Position numbers and translations under genes: made by a program. This document shows positions 8,634-18,094 of a DNA stretch of 52,980 nucleotides, in pieces. The DNA is taken from positions 2,223 through 55,202 of the IMG/VR virus record IMGVR_UViG_3300030101_004092; one strand, given 5' to 3'. Position 1 is the stretch's first letter; each line of letters begins with the position of its first letter. The DNA is from a virus. The notes beneath the pieces are model-generated. The model saw nothing but the letters and a program-made list of their open reading frames with translations. It made no database searches and was not told the origin of the DNA.

Positions 8634-9127
8634 TTATAATAAATATGTATGAGGATGTAATTAAGAATCCAAATAAATATGTGTCTGAAATTTTAAATAA
8701 ATCTTTTGAGGATGTGGAGGCTTACAACGAAAAAGGGGAAAAGATTATTTTTAAAAATTTACAAATGAGGGAGGGTGATGAGTTTGCTGAATTTTTAAAC
8801 CAACATTTACCTAATTTTGAAATTAAATATAATTTTGTTAGGCAGTCTCCTTTGAAGCAAAAAGAACCTAATTTTATTCACAAAGATGATATGATGGGAG
8901 ATGTAACTTGTTTGTTGTATTTAAATAAATCTCATCCTCAAGATTATGGTACTACAATCTATGATAATAATAAGAAAAAAACATTTACTTATTATGCAAA
9001 ATATAATAGCCTATTTATTTTTGATTCACGATTAAATCATTCTCGTAACATAGAAAATAATTTTGGCACTGAAGATAAATCAAGATTAGTACAAGTAGCG
9101 TTTTTAAAATATAAAAATGGAGATTAA
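8630..9127 (+). CDS. 2-oxoglutarate/Fe(II)-dependent oxygenase
   Basis: A 165-residue protein with the double-stranded beta-helix iron site: H84-x-D86 (IHKDD), distal H137 (LNHSRN) and R152 (SRLVQV), which would bind 2-oxoglutarate. The order and spacing fit phage 2OG-Fe(II) oxygenases. Such enzymes hydroxylate proteins, nucleotides or nucleobases; the substrate cannot be told here. The start is inside the stop of the GroES-like gene (ATGA) and the end overlaps the next gene by 11 nt, placing it in the packaging operon just before the terminase genes. Confidence 0.8.
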   Translation: MIIINMYEDVIKNPNKYVSEILNKSFEDVEAYNEKGEKIIFKNLQMREGDEFAEFLNQHLPNFEIKYNFVRQSPLKQKEPNFIHKDDMMGDVTCLLYLNKSHPQDYGTTIYDNNKKKTFTYYAKYNSLFIFDSRLNHSRNIENNFGTEDKSRLVQVAFLKYKNGD

Positions 9128-9392
9128 AGAAATTAAATTAGAAATTATAAAAGCAGGTGAAAGAGCTGTAAGGCAGTTAATAAAAGTAGCTAAAGAAGAA
9201 ATTATAAAGCCTGACCCTGAAGATGAGTTGGCTGCAGATAGATTAAAAAACGCAGCTGCTACAAAGAAGTTGGCTATCTTTGATGCTTTTGAAATACTTA
9301 AAAGGATAGAAGATGAAAAATCAATTTTAGATGGTAATGAAATTAAAAAAACAAATACACCAAAAGGATTTGCAGAATCACGATCCAAATAA
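9117..9392 (+). CDS. Small helical protein upstream of terminase (possible small terminase subunit)
   Basis: A 91-residue, highly charged all-helical protein (RAVRQLIKVAKEEIIKPDPE, then a long helix with AATKKLAIFDAFEILKRIED). It lies directly upstream of, and overlaps, the large terminase gene. Position and helical make-up fit a small terminase subunit or packaging accessory factor, but it is shorter than most small terminases and no DNA-binding helix-turn-helix is evident. Confidence 0.6.
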   Translation: MEIKEIKLEIIKAGERAVRQLIKVAKEEIIKPDPEDELAADRLKNAAATKKLAIFDAFEILKRIEDEKSILDGNEIKKTNTPKGFAESRSK

Positions 9393-11613
9393 ACTTTATG
9401 TTTTATTGGACAATGTAATTCCTAAAAATGTTTTATCCAGAAAAAACAAAGCACACGCTTGGCAACCAGGATATAACGAAAAGTATGATATTATTATAAT
9501 ATCAAGAGATGGCACTATTGGTGATATTTATTTTATTAATAATTTAAAAATAGCACTTCCATCTACACCAACACTTTCTTCAGACAAAAAACCAAAAGAC
9601 CAATACTGGAAAGCATCTGTATATCCAAAAGAGTTAAAACGAATACAAACAATATTTCAATGGTATGATGCACCACCTAATTTTAAAGATAAATGGATAA
9701 ATTATATTGAAGAAGAATTTAACAGAAGAGAGAATGGGCATTGGTTTTTAAATAATGGTGAGCCTACATATGTAACTGGCACTCATTATATGTACTTACA
9801 GTGGACTAAAATTGATGTGGGTCATCCAGATTTTAGAGAAGCAAATAGATTGTTTTATATATTTTGGGAGGCTTGTAAAGTAGACAAAAGAAGTTTTGGA
9901 ATTTGCTATTTAAAAATAAGAAGGTCTGGATTTTCGTTTATGAGCTCTTGTGAGGGTGTAAATACAGCTACACTTTCTCGTGATTCAAGAATTGGTGTAC
10001 TATCAAAAACAGGGTCAGATGCAAAAAAAATGTTCACTGATAAAATAGTTCCAATTTCAAACAATTATCCGTTCTTTTTTAAACCTATTCAAGATGGTAT
10101 GGATAAACCAAAAACAGAATTGGCTTATAGAATACCAGCCTCAAAGATTACAAAGAAAAATATGTATGACCAGGGTGAAGAAGATTTAGATGGTTTAGAC
10201 ACAACAATAGATTGGAAAAATACATCAGACAATAGTTACGATGGAGAAAAATTACAACTGCTTATACATGATGAAAGTGGTAAGTGGGAAAGGCCAGAAA
10301 ATATTTTAAATAATTGGAGAGTAACTAAAACTTGTTTAAGATTGGGTAGTAAAATTATTGGAAAATGTATGATGGGCTCAACATCAAACGCATTAGACAA
10401 AGGCGGAAGTAATTTCAAACAATTATTCTACGATTCAGACACATCTAACAGAAATGCAAACGGTCAAACTAAAAGTGGTCTTTATAATTTATTTATTCCT
10501 ATGGAATGGAACATGGAGGGCTTTATAGATAAATATGGTAACCCAGTATTACAAAATCCAGAACAAGAAGTAAAAGGTATTGATGGGGAAGCGATATATC
10601 AGGGAGCAATTAATTATTGGGAAAATGAAGTAGAATCGTTAGCATTAGACCCTGATGCTTTAAATGAATATTACAGACAATTTCCTCGTTCAGAATCCCA
10701 TGCATTTAGAGATGAAAGCAAACAATCTTTATTTAATCTAACAAAAATATATCAGCAAATAGATTACAATGATAGTTTAATTATAAAAAGACATGTGGTG
10801 CAGGGTAAATTTTATTGGAAGAATGGAGTAAAAGACACTGAAGTTTTATGGAGCCCAGATACAAGAGGTAGATTTTTTGTATCTTACTTGCCTAAAAAAG
10901 AACAACAAAATAAATTTGAAAAAAGAAATGGCAGGTTTTATCCAGGTAATGAGCATTTAGGCTCTTTTGGATGTGACTCTTATGATATTTCAGGTGTAGT
11001 TGTTGGTAAAGGGTCAAACGGTTCTCTACATGGAATGACCAAGTTCAACATGGACGAATGGCCATCTAACCAGTTTTTTTTAGAATACATAGCAAGACCA
11101 CAAACTGCTGAGATATTTTTTGAAGAAGTATTGATGGCTTGTGTATTTTATGGCATGCCAATATTGGTTGAGAACAACAAACCCAGACTATTATATCATT
11201 TTAAAAATAGAGGATATAGAAATTTTTGTATGAATAGACCAGATAAAGTATTTAACAAACTTTCAAAAACTGAAAGAGAGCTGGGTGGTATACCAAACAC
11301 TTCTGAAGATGTAAAACAAGCACACGCTTCCGCAATCGAATCTTATATTGAGAAATATATTGGTTATGATATGGAAGGTTTATTTAGAGAAAAAGGTGAT
11401 GTTGGTAATATGTTTTTCCAAAGAACATTAGAAGATTGGGCAAGGTTTGATATAAACAATAGAACTAAATTTGATGCCGCTATAAGCAGTGGTTTGGCAA
11501 TAATGGCTAATCAAAAACACCTATATACACCGACTAAAGAAAAGTCGAAAATTAGCATTAACTTTGCAAGATACAGTAATAAGAGTACAGTAAGTCAACT
11601 ACTTAATAGATGA
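9331..11613 (+). CDS. terL: Terminase large subunit
   Basis: A 760-residue packaging motor ATPase-nuclease. The ATPase part shows an IRRSGFSFMSS segment near residues 193-202 in the place of the Walker A region (atypical, as in many Bacteroidota phage terminases). LLIHDESGKW near 310-319 is Walker B with its catalytic Glu. The nuclease half has GCDSYDISG near 546-554 supplying the first metal-binding Asp, ILVENNKP near 612, and a later DVKQAH segment. GTHYMYLQW near 150 is also typical. The annotated ATG overlaps the preceding gene by 62 nt; an in-frame TTG at 9369 is a plausible alternative start. The stop overlaps the portal start (ATGA). Confidence 0.88.
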   Translation: MVMKLKKQIHQKDLQNHDPNKLYVLLDNVIPKNVLSRKNKAHAWQPGYNEKYDIIIISRDGTIGDIYFINNLKIALPSTPTLSSDKKPKDQYWKASVYPKELKRIQTIFQWYDAPPNFKDKWINYIEEEFNRRENGHWFLNNGEPTYVTGTHYMYLQWTKIDVGHPDFREANRLFYIFWEACKVDKRSFGICYLKIRRSGFSFMSSCEGVNTATLSRDSRIGVLSKTGSDAKKMFTDKIVPISNNYPFFFKPIQDGMDKPKTELAYRIPASKITKKNMYDQGEEDLDGLDTTIDWKNTSDNSYDGEKLQLLIHDESGKWERPENILNNWRVTKTCLRLGSKIIGKCMMGSTSNALDKGGSNFKQLFYDSDTSNRNANGQTKSGLYNLFIPMEWNMEGFIDKYGNPVLQNPEQEVKGIDGEAIYQGAINYWENEVESLALDPDALNEYYRQFPRSESHAFRDESKQSLFNLTKIYQQIDYNDSLIIKRHVVQGKFYWKNGVKDTEVLWSPDTRGRFFVSYLPKKEQQNKFEKRNGRFYPGNEHLGSFGCDSYDISGVVVGKGSNGSLHGMTKFNMDEWPSNQFFLEYIARPQTAEIFFEEVLMACVFYGMPILVENNKPRLLYHFKNRGYRNFCMNRPDKVFNKLSKTERELGGIPNTSEDVKQAHASAIESYIEKYIGYDMEGLFREKGDVGNMFFQRTLEDWARFDINNRTKFDAAISSGLAIMANQKHLYTPTKEKSKISINFARYSNKSTVSQLLNR

Positions 11614-14045
11614 AGCAGGTAAATATAGACATAAAGGCGGCAGCTTTTCCAGATCAATTTGTTTCAGATTCAGAAAAAAACACTTCGGAGTATGGATTAC
11701 AAATAGGTCAAGCCATACAATACGAATGGTTTAGAAGAGACAATGGCTCATGTCGATTTTATAATCAATGGGCTGAGTTCAATAAACTCCGATTATATGC
11801 TCGTGGAGAGCAGTCTGTAGCTAAGTATAAAAATGAATTAGCTGTAGATGGAGACTTATCTTATCTTAATTTAGATTGGACACCAGTTCCAATCATTCCA
11901 AAATTTATTGATATAGTGGTAAACGGAATGTCTGACAGGCTTTTCAAAGTAAAAGCATATGCACAAGACGCATTGTCTGCAGAAAAAAGAACACAGTTTC
12001 AAGAAATGGTAGAAGCTGATATGGTGGCAAAACCAGTTTTAAGTCAAATGACACAAGACTTTGGTATTGATGTATTTAATGTACCAGAAGAAGAATTGCC
12101 TGAAACATCAGAAGAGCTGGAATTATTTATGAATTTAAAATATAAACCAGCAATTGAGATAGCATGTGAAGAAGCAATCAATACTTTATTAGACGAAAAT
12201 CATTACGAAGAAACACGAAAGCGTGTTGATTATGACATCGCCACATTAGGGATTGGTATTTGTAAACACAACTTTTTATTAGGCCAGGGTGTAACGGTTG
12301 AATATGTTGACCCAGTAAATGTTGTTTACAGTTATACAGAAGACCCTTATTTTAAAGACTGTTTTTATTGGGGTGAAATTAAAACCGTACCAATGACTGA
12401 GTTGGTAAAAATAGACCCTGAACTTACTAACGCTGATTTATCTGAAATATCTAAATACAGTCAATCTTGGTACAATTATTATAACACTGCACAAATATAT
12501 GAGAACTCTATGTTCTATAGAGACACAGCAACTTTATTATATTTTAACTATAAAACCACCAACTCTTTTGTTTACAAAAAAAAGAGAATGGCAGATGGTA
12601 CATATAAAACAGTTGCAAAAGATTCATCTTTTGACCCGCCTGAAGAAATGCAGCAAGAAGGAGATTTTGAAAAAGTAGAAAAGAAAATTGATGTATGGTA
12701 TGAGGGGGTAATGGTCATGGGTACAAATATACTGTTACAGTGGCGATTAATGGAGAATATGGTTAGGCCGAAATCTGCAAATCAATTTGCAATGCCAAAC
12801 TATGTTGCATGTGCACCGAGAAGTTATAAAGGCATTATGGAGTCTTTATGTAAAAGAATGATTCCTTTTGCTGATTTAATTCAGGTAACACATTTAAAAA
12901 TACAACAAGTAGTGGCAAGGGTCGTGCCTGATGGTGTCTTTATTGATGCCGATGGATTAAACGAAGTTGATTTAGGTACAGGTGCAGCATATAATCCAGA
13001 GGATGCATTAAGATTGTATTTTCAAACTGGTAGTGTTGTTGGTAGGAGTTATACAGGCGATGGCGAGTTTAATAATGCAAGAGTTCCAATTCAGCAGCTA
13101 ACGACAAATAGTGGTGCAAGTAAATTGCAAATGTTGATTGGAAACTATAATCATTATTTAGATATGATACGAACCGTTACAGGTTTAAATGAAGCTCGAG
13201 ATGGTTCAACACCAGACCCCAACTCTTTAGTTGGTGTTCAAAAACTTGCAGCACTTAATTCTAATGTTGCTACAAGACACATATTAAATGGTAGTTTATA
13301 TATCACAAGAACATTATCTGAATGTTTAGCAATACGAACTGCAGATGTTTTGAAATATGCAGATTTTGCTGATGAGTTTGCGATGCAAATTGGAAAATTC
13401 AACACAGCTATTTTAAATGATATAAAAGAGTTGTATATATATGACTTTGGTATTTTTATAGAATTAGCACCCGATGAAGAGCAAAAGGCTATGTTGGAGC
13501 AAAATATACAAATGGCTTTATCAAAGCAAGATATAAATCTTGAAGATGCTATTGATATTAGAGAAATTCACAACATAAAAATGGCAAATCAATTGTTAAA
13601 ACTTAAACGAAAAAGAAAACAAGAACAAGAGCAGCAACAGCAAATGCAAATGCAACAGATGCAGGCACAACAGCAAATGGAGATTACTCAAATGAAATCT
13701 CAAGCAGAACAACAAAAGGTTGCTATGGAAACAGAAAGTAAAATGGCTTTAGAAAAAGCCAAGGCAGAATATGAAGTTCAAAAACTTACTGCAGAAAAAG
13801 AATTAAAATTAGCACTGATGGCTGAAGAGTTTGCATATAATATGCAACTTAAAGGAATGGAACAGTCACAAATAGATGCAAGAGAAAACGAAAAAGAAAA
13901 GGGCAAATCCAAAAGAATTAGCCAACAGTCTACACAAACATCAAAAATGATTGAACAGAAAAAGAACGATTTACCTGCAATTGATTTTGAATCCAACGAA
14001 GATAGCTTAGATGGTTTCGATATGGCAGAATTTGATCCAAGATAA
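11610..14045 (+). CDS. Portal protein
   Basis: An 811-residue protein with the pattern of large portals of Bacteroidota and crAss-like phages. The N-terminal region holds WAEFNKLRLYARGEQSVAKY, followed by LDWTPVPIIPKFIDIVVNGM (about residues 89-108). A helical crown and stem region spans about 430-560 (including TGLNEARDGSTPDPNSLVG). The C-terminal third has a Gln-rich coiled coil (QEQEQQQQMQMQQMQAQQQM, about residues 672-691). It forms the dodecameric DNA channel and docking site for the terminase encoded just upstream. Its stop overlaps the next gene's start (TAATG). Confidence 0.88.
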   Translation: MKQVNIDIKAAAFPDQFVSDSEKNTSEYGLQIGQAIQYEWFRRDNGSCRFYNQWAEFNKLRLYARGEQSVAKYKNELAVDGDLSYLNLDWTPVPIIPKFIDIVVNGMSDRLFKVKAYAQDALSAEKRTQFQEMVEADMVAKPVLSQMTQDFGIDVFNVPEEELPETSEELELFMNLKYKPAIEIACEEAINTLLDENHYEETRKRVDYDIATLGIGICKHNFLLGQGVTVEYVDPVNVVYSYTEDPYFKDCFYWGEIKTVPMTELVKIDPELTNADLSEISKYSQSWYNYYNTAQIYENSMFYRDTATLLYFNYKTTNSFVYKKKRMADGTYKTVAKDSSFDPPEEMQQEGDFEKVEKKIDVWYEGVMVMGTNILLQWRLMENMVRPKSANQFAMPNYVACAPRSYKGIMESLCKRMIPFADLIQVTHLKIQQVVARVVPDGVFIDADGLNEVDLGTGAAYNPEDALRLYFQTGSVVGRSYTGDGEFNNARVPIQQLTTNSGASKLQMLIGNYNHYLDMIRTVTGLNEARDGSTPDPNSLVGVQKLAALNSNVATRHILNGSLYITRTLSECLAIRTADVLKYADFADEFAMQIGKFNTAILNDIKELYIYDFGIFIELAPDEEQKAMLEQNIQMALSKQDINLEDAIDIREIHNIKMANQLLKLKRKRKQEQEQQQQMQMQQMQAQQQMEITQMKSQAEQQKVAMETESKMALEKAKAEYEVQKLTAEKELKLALMAEEFAYNMQLKGMEQSQIDARENEKEKGKSKRISQQSTQTSKMIEQKKNDLPAIDFESNEDSLDGFDMAEFDPR

Positions 14046-14584
14046 TGTTTGATAAATTTTCTATTGATAAATACAAATATCTAAAGTATCCCAAAAGCGG
14101 CTCAATGAAAGAGCTTCAAGAGCTTATGGCTATTAATGACATTCCTTTAGATACACACTATGCTACTAAGTATGATAAAATAAGTCAAGTATTTGAACGG
14201 ATTTTTGATAAAAGAAGGCTAAAATACCCAAGACAATTGGTTAATGATTTAATAGTTAAATCAAAGCCAATAATTATGAAAATAAAAAATTATCACAATA
14301 GAGCAAGACCACGCAAAGCTGCCGAGCAATTTGGAATTAAGGTGCAGCAATTTTATATGAGCAGTGCTCAAACTCCAGCTTTTCCCTCAGGACATTCTGC
14401 ACAGGCTAAGTTGGTTGCAAATGTATTAGCGGATATATACCCAGTACATACTGCAGAATTTCAACAAGCAGCAAAAAACATTTCTAATAGCAGACTTGTA
14501 GGTCATGTTCATTATAAATCAGATACGGATGCGGGAGAAAAATTAGGCGAAGATTTGTATCAATACTACAAAAAAAACGCTTAA
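14045..14584 (+). CDS. PAP2-type (class A acid) phosphatase
   Basis: A 179-residue soluble protein with all three signature motifs of the PAP2/vanadium haloperoxidase superfamily: K81-x6-R88-P89 (KNYHNRARP), P114-S-G-H117 (FPSGHSAQ), and S149-R150-x5-H156-x3-D160 (SRLVGHVHYKSD). H117 would be the acid/base catalyst and H156 the nucleophile. There are no membrane helices, so unlike lipid phosphatases it probably acts on a soluble phosphate or on a virion- or envelope-associated substrate. The gene sits between portal and scaffold with a 1-nt overlap to the portal gene, suggesting it is co-expressed with, and perhaps packaged in, the head. Confidence 0.85.
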   Translation: MFDKFSIDKYKYLKYPKSGSMKELQELMAINDIPLDTHYATKYDKISQVFERIFDKRRLKYPRQLVNDLIVKSKPIIMKIKNYHNRARPRKAAEQFGIKVQQFYMSSAQTPAFPSGHSAQAKLVANVLADIYPVHTAEFQQAAKNISNSRLVGHVHYKSDTDAGEKLGEDLYQYYKKNA

Positions 14585-14604
14585 AATTTAAATAAATAAA
14601 TGTA

Positions 14605-14612
14605 TAACTTTG
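14605..14612 (+). promoter_or_regulatory. Putative Bacteroidota-type -7 box (TAACTTTG)
   Basis: TAACTTTG followed by TAAA fits the TAnnTTTG consensus. It stands 22 nt before the scaffold ATG in the only gap between the portal and scaffold genes. No -33 element is visible. It may give extra transcription of scaffold and capsid genes. Confidence 0.45.
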
Positions 14613-14634
14613 TAAAAACTAAAAATTAAATCTA

Positions 14635-15771
14635 ATGGAAATAAAAGTAAGAGCTGTTGAAGGCAGCGAAAATAAATCAAAAGCGGAAGTAGAAGAACAA
14701 CTTCTACAAAAGCATGAAGAAGAGCAAGCTCAATTAGAGCAAAATGCTGAACCAACTGAAACTGAAAAAGTTGAAGTTGAGGCAGAAGAGACCTCTCAAG
14801 AGGTAGAAGAAAAAACAACTCCCTCATCAGAGTTAAGTGATGAAGATGTTCTTTCATATTTAAAGAACAGATATGATAAAGACATAAATTCGGTTGATGA
14901 CCTTTTCGCAGAAAAAGAAGCAAATGAGCCATTACCCGAAGATGTTTCTACATATCTAAAGTACAAACAGGAAACTGGTCGTGGTATCAATGATTTTTAT
15001 GAATTACAAAAAGATTATGATAGCATGGAAGATGATGTTGTACTCGCTAACTATGTAGCCAGTCAAGAAGATGGACTGGATGCAATTGATATTCAAGATA
15101 TCTTGGATGATAAGTTTTCATATGATGAAGAACTTGATGACCCTAAAGATATTAAGAAAAAAAAGTTAGCAAAAAAACGAGAACTTGCGAAAGCAAAAAA
15201 GTTTTTTAATGAACAAAAGGATAAGTATAAAATCCCTCTTGAGTCAAGTGGGGGTGGATTATCAGAAGATCAAGAAAAACAATTAAATGCTTATAGGAAG
15301 TATATCGAGGAATCTGAAACTGCTAATGAGGCAAACAAAAAGCGGTATGATTATTTTCAAGAAAAAACTAAAGAAGTTTTTTCAGATGAATTTAAAGGTT
15401 TTGAGTTCAGTGTGGGAGATAATAATATTACTTATAAGCCTGGAGCTAAGGATGAACTTTATAATATGCAAAAGGATTTTAGTAACTTCCGTAAGAAGTT
15501 TTTAGATGACCAAGGTCTTCTTAAAAATCCATCAGCATACCATAAAGCTTTATCAGTAGCATTAAACCCAGACAAGTTTGCTAAACATTTTTATGACTTA
15601 GGTGTTTCACAGGCTGTTGAAAAGGTTAGTAAAAAATCTAAAAATATCAACATGGATGTGAGAAAAGCACCAAGTTTTGTTACAAAGGATGGCTTAAAAA
15701 TTAGGTCTGTTCAAAGTGACACATCTAACAGTGGAAGAGGACTCAAGATTAGAAGTATTAAAAAAGTGTAA
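14635..15771 (+). CDS. Capsid scaffold / assembly protein
   Basis: A 378-residue, strongly acidic, helical protein directly upstream of the capsid gene. Residues 15-75 are almost all Glu, Gln, Ala and Lys with low-complexity runs. A central part (VLSYLKNRYDKDINSVDDLF, then VSTYLKYKQETGRGINDF) repeats a 'helix-turn-helix then YLK' pattern. A coiled coil spans roughly 170-205. The C-terminal tail is basic (GRGLKIRSIKKV), as in scaffolding proteins that contact the capsid shell through a basic helix. It has no catalytic motif. Assignment rests on composition, length and position. Confidence 0.75.
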   Translation: MEIKVRAVEGSENKSKAEVEEQLLQKHEEEQAQLEQNAEPTETEKVEVEAEETSQEVEEKTTPSSELSDEDVLSYLKNRYDKDINSVDDLFAEKEANEPLPEDVSTYLKYKQETGRGINDFYELQKDYDSMEDDVVLANYVASQEDGLDAIDIQDILDDKFSYDEELDDPKDIKKKKLAKKRELAKAKKFFNEQKDKYKIPLESSGGGLSEDQEKQLNAYRKYIEESETANEANKKRYDYFQEKTKEVFSDEFKGFEFSVGDNNITYKPGAKDELYNMQKDFSNFRKKFLDDQGLLKNPSAYHKALSVALNPDKFAKHFYDLGVSQAVEKVSKKSKNINMDVRKAPSFVTKDGLKIRSVQSDTSNSGRGLKIRSIKKV

Positions 15772-15792
15772 AACAATTTAAAATTAAAAAAA

Positions 15793-17259
15793 ATGGCAGT
15801 AAATGTAACTCCAGGTTTTGATTTGCAACCAAGTAGCCAACAAGTACCGTTGTCTACAAATTATATTACAGACTTTAATTTCTTGAATCAGTATCTACCT
15901 GATACTTATGAAAAAGAGTTTGAAAGATATGGCAATCGATCTATAAGTTCCTTCCTAAGAATGGTTGGAGCTGAAATGCCTTCTAACTCTGACCTTATAA
16001 AATGGGCAGAGCAAGGAAGACTACATGTTAAATATCAGTCTTGTACTTCAGGTGGTGCAGCAGCAGCACTTTCAGCACAATGGACTATACCTAACAACAT
16101 AAGCAACTTTAACCCTGCATTAGCTGGAACACCAAATTCTGCAGCTCTTAGAGTTGGACAAACAGTTGTTATCTCTGATAGTACCCCAGGTTCTAACTTA
16201 GTTAACAAAGGTATTGTAACTGAAGCTCCAGGCTCGGGTGGTAACGCAGTAAACCAAGTAACAATTGCGTACTACGAAGCAGCAGGTCAAGCAGTAGCAG
16301 CAGGTGTAGCGTGTGATATTTTCATTTATGGTTCTGAATTTAACAAAGGAACTAACGGAATGGTAGGCTCTTTAGAAGCTGATGATTTCATTTTTGACAA
16401 TAAGCCAATTATAATCAAAGACAAATATTCTGTTTCTGGTTCTGATATGGCTCAAATTGGCTGGATTGAAGTCACAACTGAAAACGGAGCAAGTGGATAT
16501 TTATGGTATCTAAAATCTGAGCATGAAACAAGATTAAGATTTGAAGACTATTTAGAAACTGCAATGATTGAAGCGGTTCCTGCAGAAGCAGCATCAGGTG
16601 CTGGTGACTTCTTACAAGGAGTTGGAGCAGGTGCTTCTGTTGCAAACCTAAATGGTTCTGATGGAATTTTCTTCTCTGTTTCTAATAGAGGTAATGTTTA
16701 TGGTGGAGGTAATCCTTCAACATTATCTGAGTTTGATTCTATTATTTCAAGATTAGATAAGCAAGGTGCAATTGAAGAAAATGTTATTTTCTTAAATAGA
16801 AACTTCTCATTTGATATTGATGATATGTTAGCGGCACAAAACTCTTATGGAGTTGGTGGTACTTCATATGGTCTATTTGACAATGATGAAGAAATGGCAC
16901 TAAATCTTGGATTCAGTGGATTCAGAAGAGGTTATGATTTTTATAAGTCAGACTGGAAATATCTAAATGACCCAACAATGAGAGGTGGATTAGTAGGTGG
17001 TAAAATCAATGGACTATTAGTTCCAGCTGGTTCTACTACAGTTTATGACCAAATCCTTGGTAAAAACGCTAAGAGACCATTCTTGCATGTTAGATATAGA
17101 GCTTCTGAAACTGAAGACAGAAGATATAAAACTTGGATCACTGGTTCAGCTGGTGGAGCAAGAACTTCTGACTTAGATGCGATGGAAGTCAACTTCTTGA
17201 GTGAGAGAGCTGTATGTACTTTAGGTGCAAACAACTTCTTCTTATTCCAAGATGCATAA
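15793..17259 (+). CDS. Major capsid protein
   Basis: A 488-residue protein immediately after the scaffold gene and immediately before a strong terminator, the usual setting of an abundant capsid protein. Features include an N-terminal PSSQQVPLSTNYITDFNFL, an SISSFLRMVGAEMPSNSDLIKWAEQG segment, and a long beta-rich middle with KPIIIKDKYSVSGSDMAQIG. The C-terminus contains FLHVRYRASETEDRRYKTW and FLSERAVCTLGANNFFLF. The composition (balanced, Gly/Ala-rich, few Cys) fits an HK97-fold shell protein of Bacteroidota phages. Confidence 0.85.
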   Translation: MAVNVTPGFDLQPSSQQVPLSTNYITDFNFLNQYLPDTYEKEFERYGNRSISSFLRMVGAEMPSNSDLIKWAEQGRLHVKYQSCTSGGAAAALSAQWTIPNNISNFNPALAGTPNSAALRVGQTVVISDSTPGSNLVNKGIVTEAPGSGGNAVNQVTIAYYEAAGQAVAAGVACDIFIYGSEFNKGTNGMVGSLEADDFIFDNKPIIIKDKYSVSGSDMAQIGWIEVTTENGASGYLWYLKSEHETRLRFEDYLETAMIEAVPAEAASGAGDFLQGVGAGASVANLNGSDGIFFSVSNRGNVYGGGNPSTLSEFDSIISRLDKQGAIEENVIFLNRNFSFDIDDMLAAQNSYGVGGTSYGLFDNDEEMALNLGFSGFRRGYDFYKSDWKYLNDPTMRGGLVGGKINGLLVPAGSTTVYDQILGKNAKRPFLHVRYRASETEDRRYKTWITGSAGGARTSDLDAMEVNFLSERAVCTLGANNFFLFQDA

Positions 17260-17274
17260 TAAGCAATAGTAATT

Positions 17275-17304
17275 AGGGGTGGGAAACCACCCCTGATTAT
17301 TTTT
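17275..17304 (+). terminator. Intrinsic terminator after the major capsid gene
   Basis: A perfect 8-bp stem AGGGGTGG / CCACCCCT closes a GAAA tetraloop (17283-17286). It is followed by GATTATTTTTAAAT, giving a short T-run. It begins 15 nt after the capsid stop codon. Transcription is probably reduced here, separating capsid expression from the downstream tail genes. Confidence 0.85.
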
Positions 17305-17332
17305 AAATTAAATTAAATTAAAATTAAATAAA

Positions 17333-18091
17333 ATGAAAAATAAAAAATTATTAGTAGAAAAATTCTACAAATTAAAAAGAGATACAGCTCCCTTAACCTA
17401 CATGCTGGCATCTCGAAATTCAGCAAGATATCCTTTACTTTGGTTTGATGAAGATAAAGGAATCAATAGACCTTTAAGATATGCAAGAAACCAAAAGTCT
17501 CCTTTCGAGGATGAACAAGATGGTAATGCTATATTAGAACCTATAGTATTTGAAGATGGAGTATTACATGTTCCTAAATCAAATCAAGTGCTTCAAAAGT
17601 TTTTATATTATCACCCTCAAAGAGATATGGTCTTTGAAGAAATTAATAGAGAAAGAGATGCAGCAGAAGAATTAGAATATGTTGAGTCAGGATTAGAGGC
17701 ACAAATTTTAGCTAAAAACTTAGAGTTTGATAAACTGGTATCAGTATGTAGAGTATTGATGGGTGCTAATGTTGACAAAATGTCTTCTATAGAATTAAGA
17801 AGAGATATACTTATATATGCAAAACAAAACCCAGAAGACTTTATAAATACTCTTAACGATCCAATGCTGGAAATGCAAGACACTGTTTATAGGTTTTTTG
17901 ATAAAGCTTATTTAGTATTTAAAAACTCTTCAAAAGATGTATATTTTAATTTACCAAAAAACAAAAAGAAACTATTGACAGTTCCTTTTGGTGAAGACCC
18001 ATATTTTATTGTGGCTTCTCATTTTCAAAGTGATGATGGCATAGAACTATATAAGCTTCTGAAAAAACGCTTAGATGGTGATAAAAAATAA
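17333..18091 (+). CDS. Conserved structural-region protein, unknown function
   Basis: A 252-residue protein following the capsid terminator, behind a long AATTAAATTAAA leader. The N-terminal part is basic with YMLASRNSARYPLLWFDEDK near residues 24-43 and QVLQKFLYYHPQRDMVFEEI near 83-102. The rest is mostly helical, with a C-terminal YFIVASHFQSDDGIELYKLL. It is not recognised as a known family by motif. The place between capsid and adaptor genes makes a head-completion or internal head role possible. Confidence 0.7.
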   Translation: MKNKKLLVEKFYKLKRDTAPLTYMLASRNSARYPLLWFDEDKGINRPLRYARNQKSPFEDEQDGNAILEPIVFEDGVLHVPKSNQVLQKFLYYHPQRDMVFEEINRERDAAEELEYVESGLEAQILAKNLEFDKLVSVCRVLMGANVDKMSSIELRRDILIYAKQNPEDFINTLNDPMLEMQDTVYRFFDKAYLVFKNSSKDVYFNLPKNKKKLLTVPFGEDPYFIVASHFQSDDGIELYKLLKKRLDGDKK

Positions 18092-18094
18092 TGG

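Noticed and set aside
9369-11613. Alternative TTG start for the large terminase
   Set aside because: It shortens the 62-nt overlap with the upstream gene but has no clear leader; the ATG at 9331 was kept with the doubt noted.
13366-13400. CTGATGA followed by a GTTTGC/GCAAAT hairpin and GGAAAA in the portal gene
   Set aside because: Lies in coding sequence, GAAA is out of place and neither helix III nor helix I forms; coincidence.
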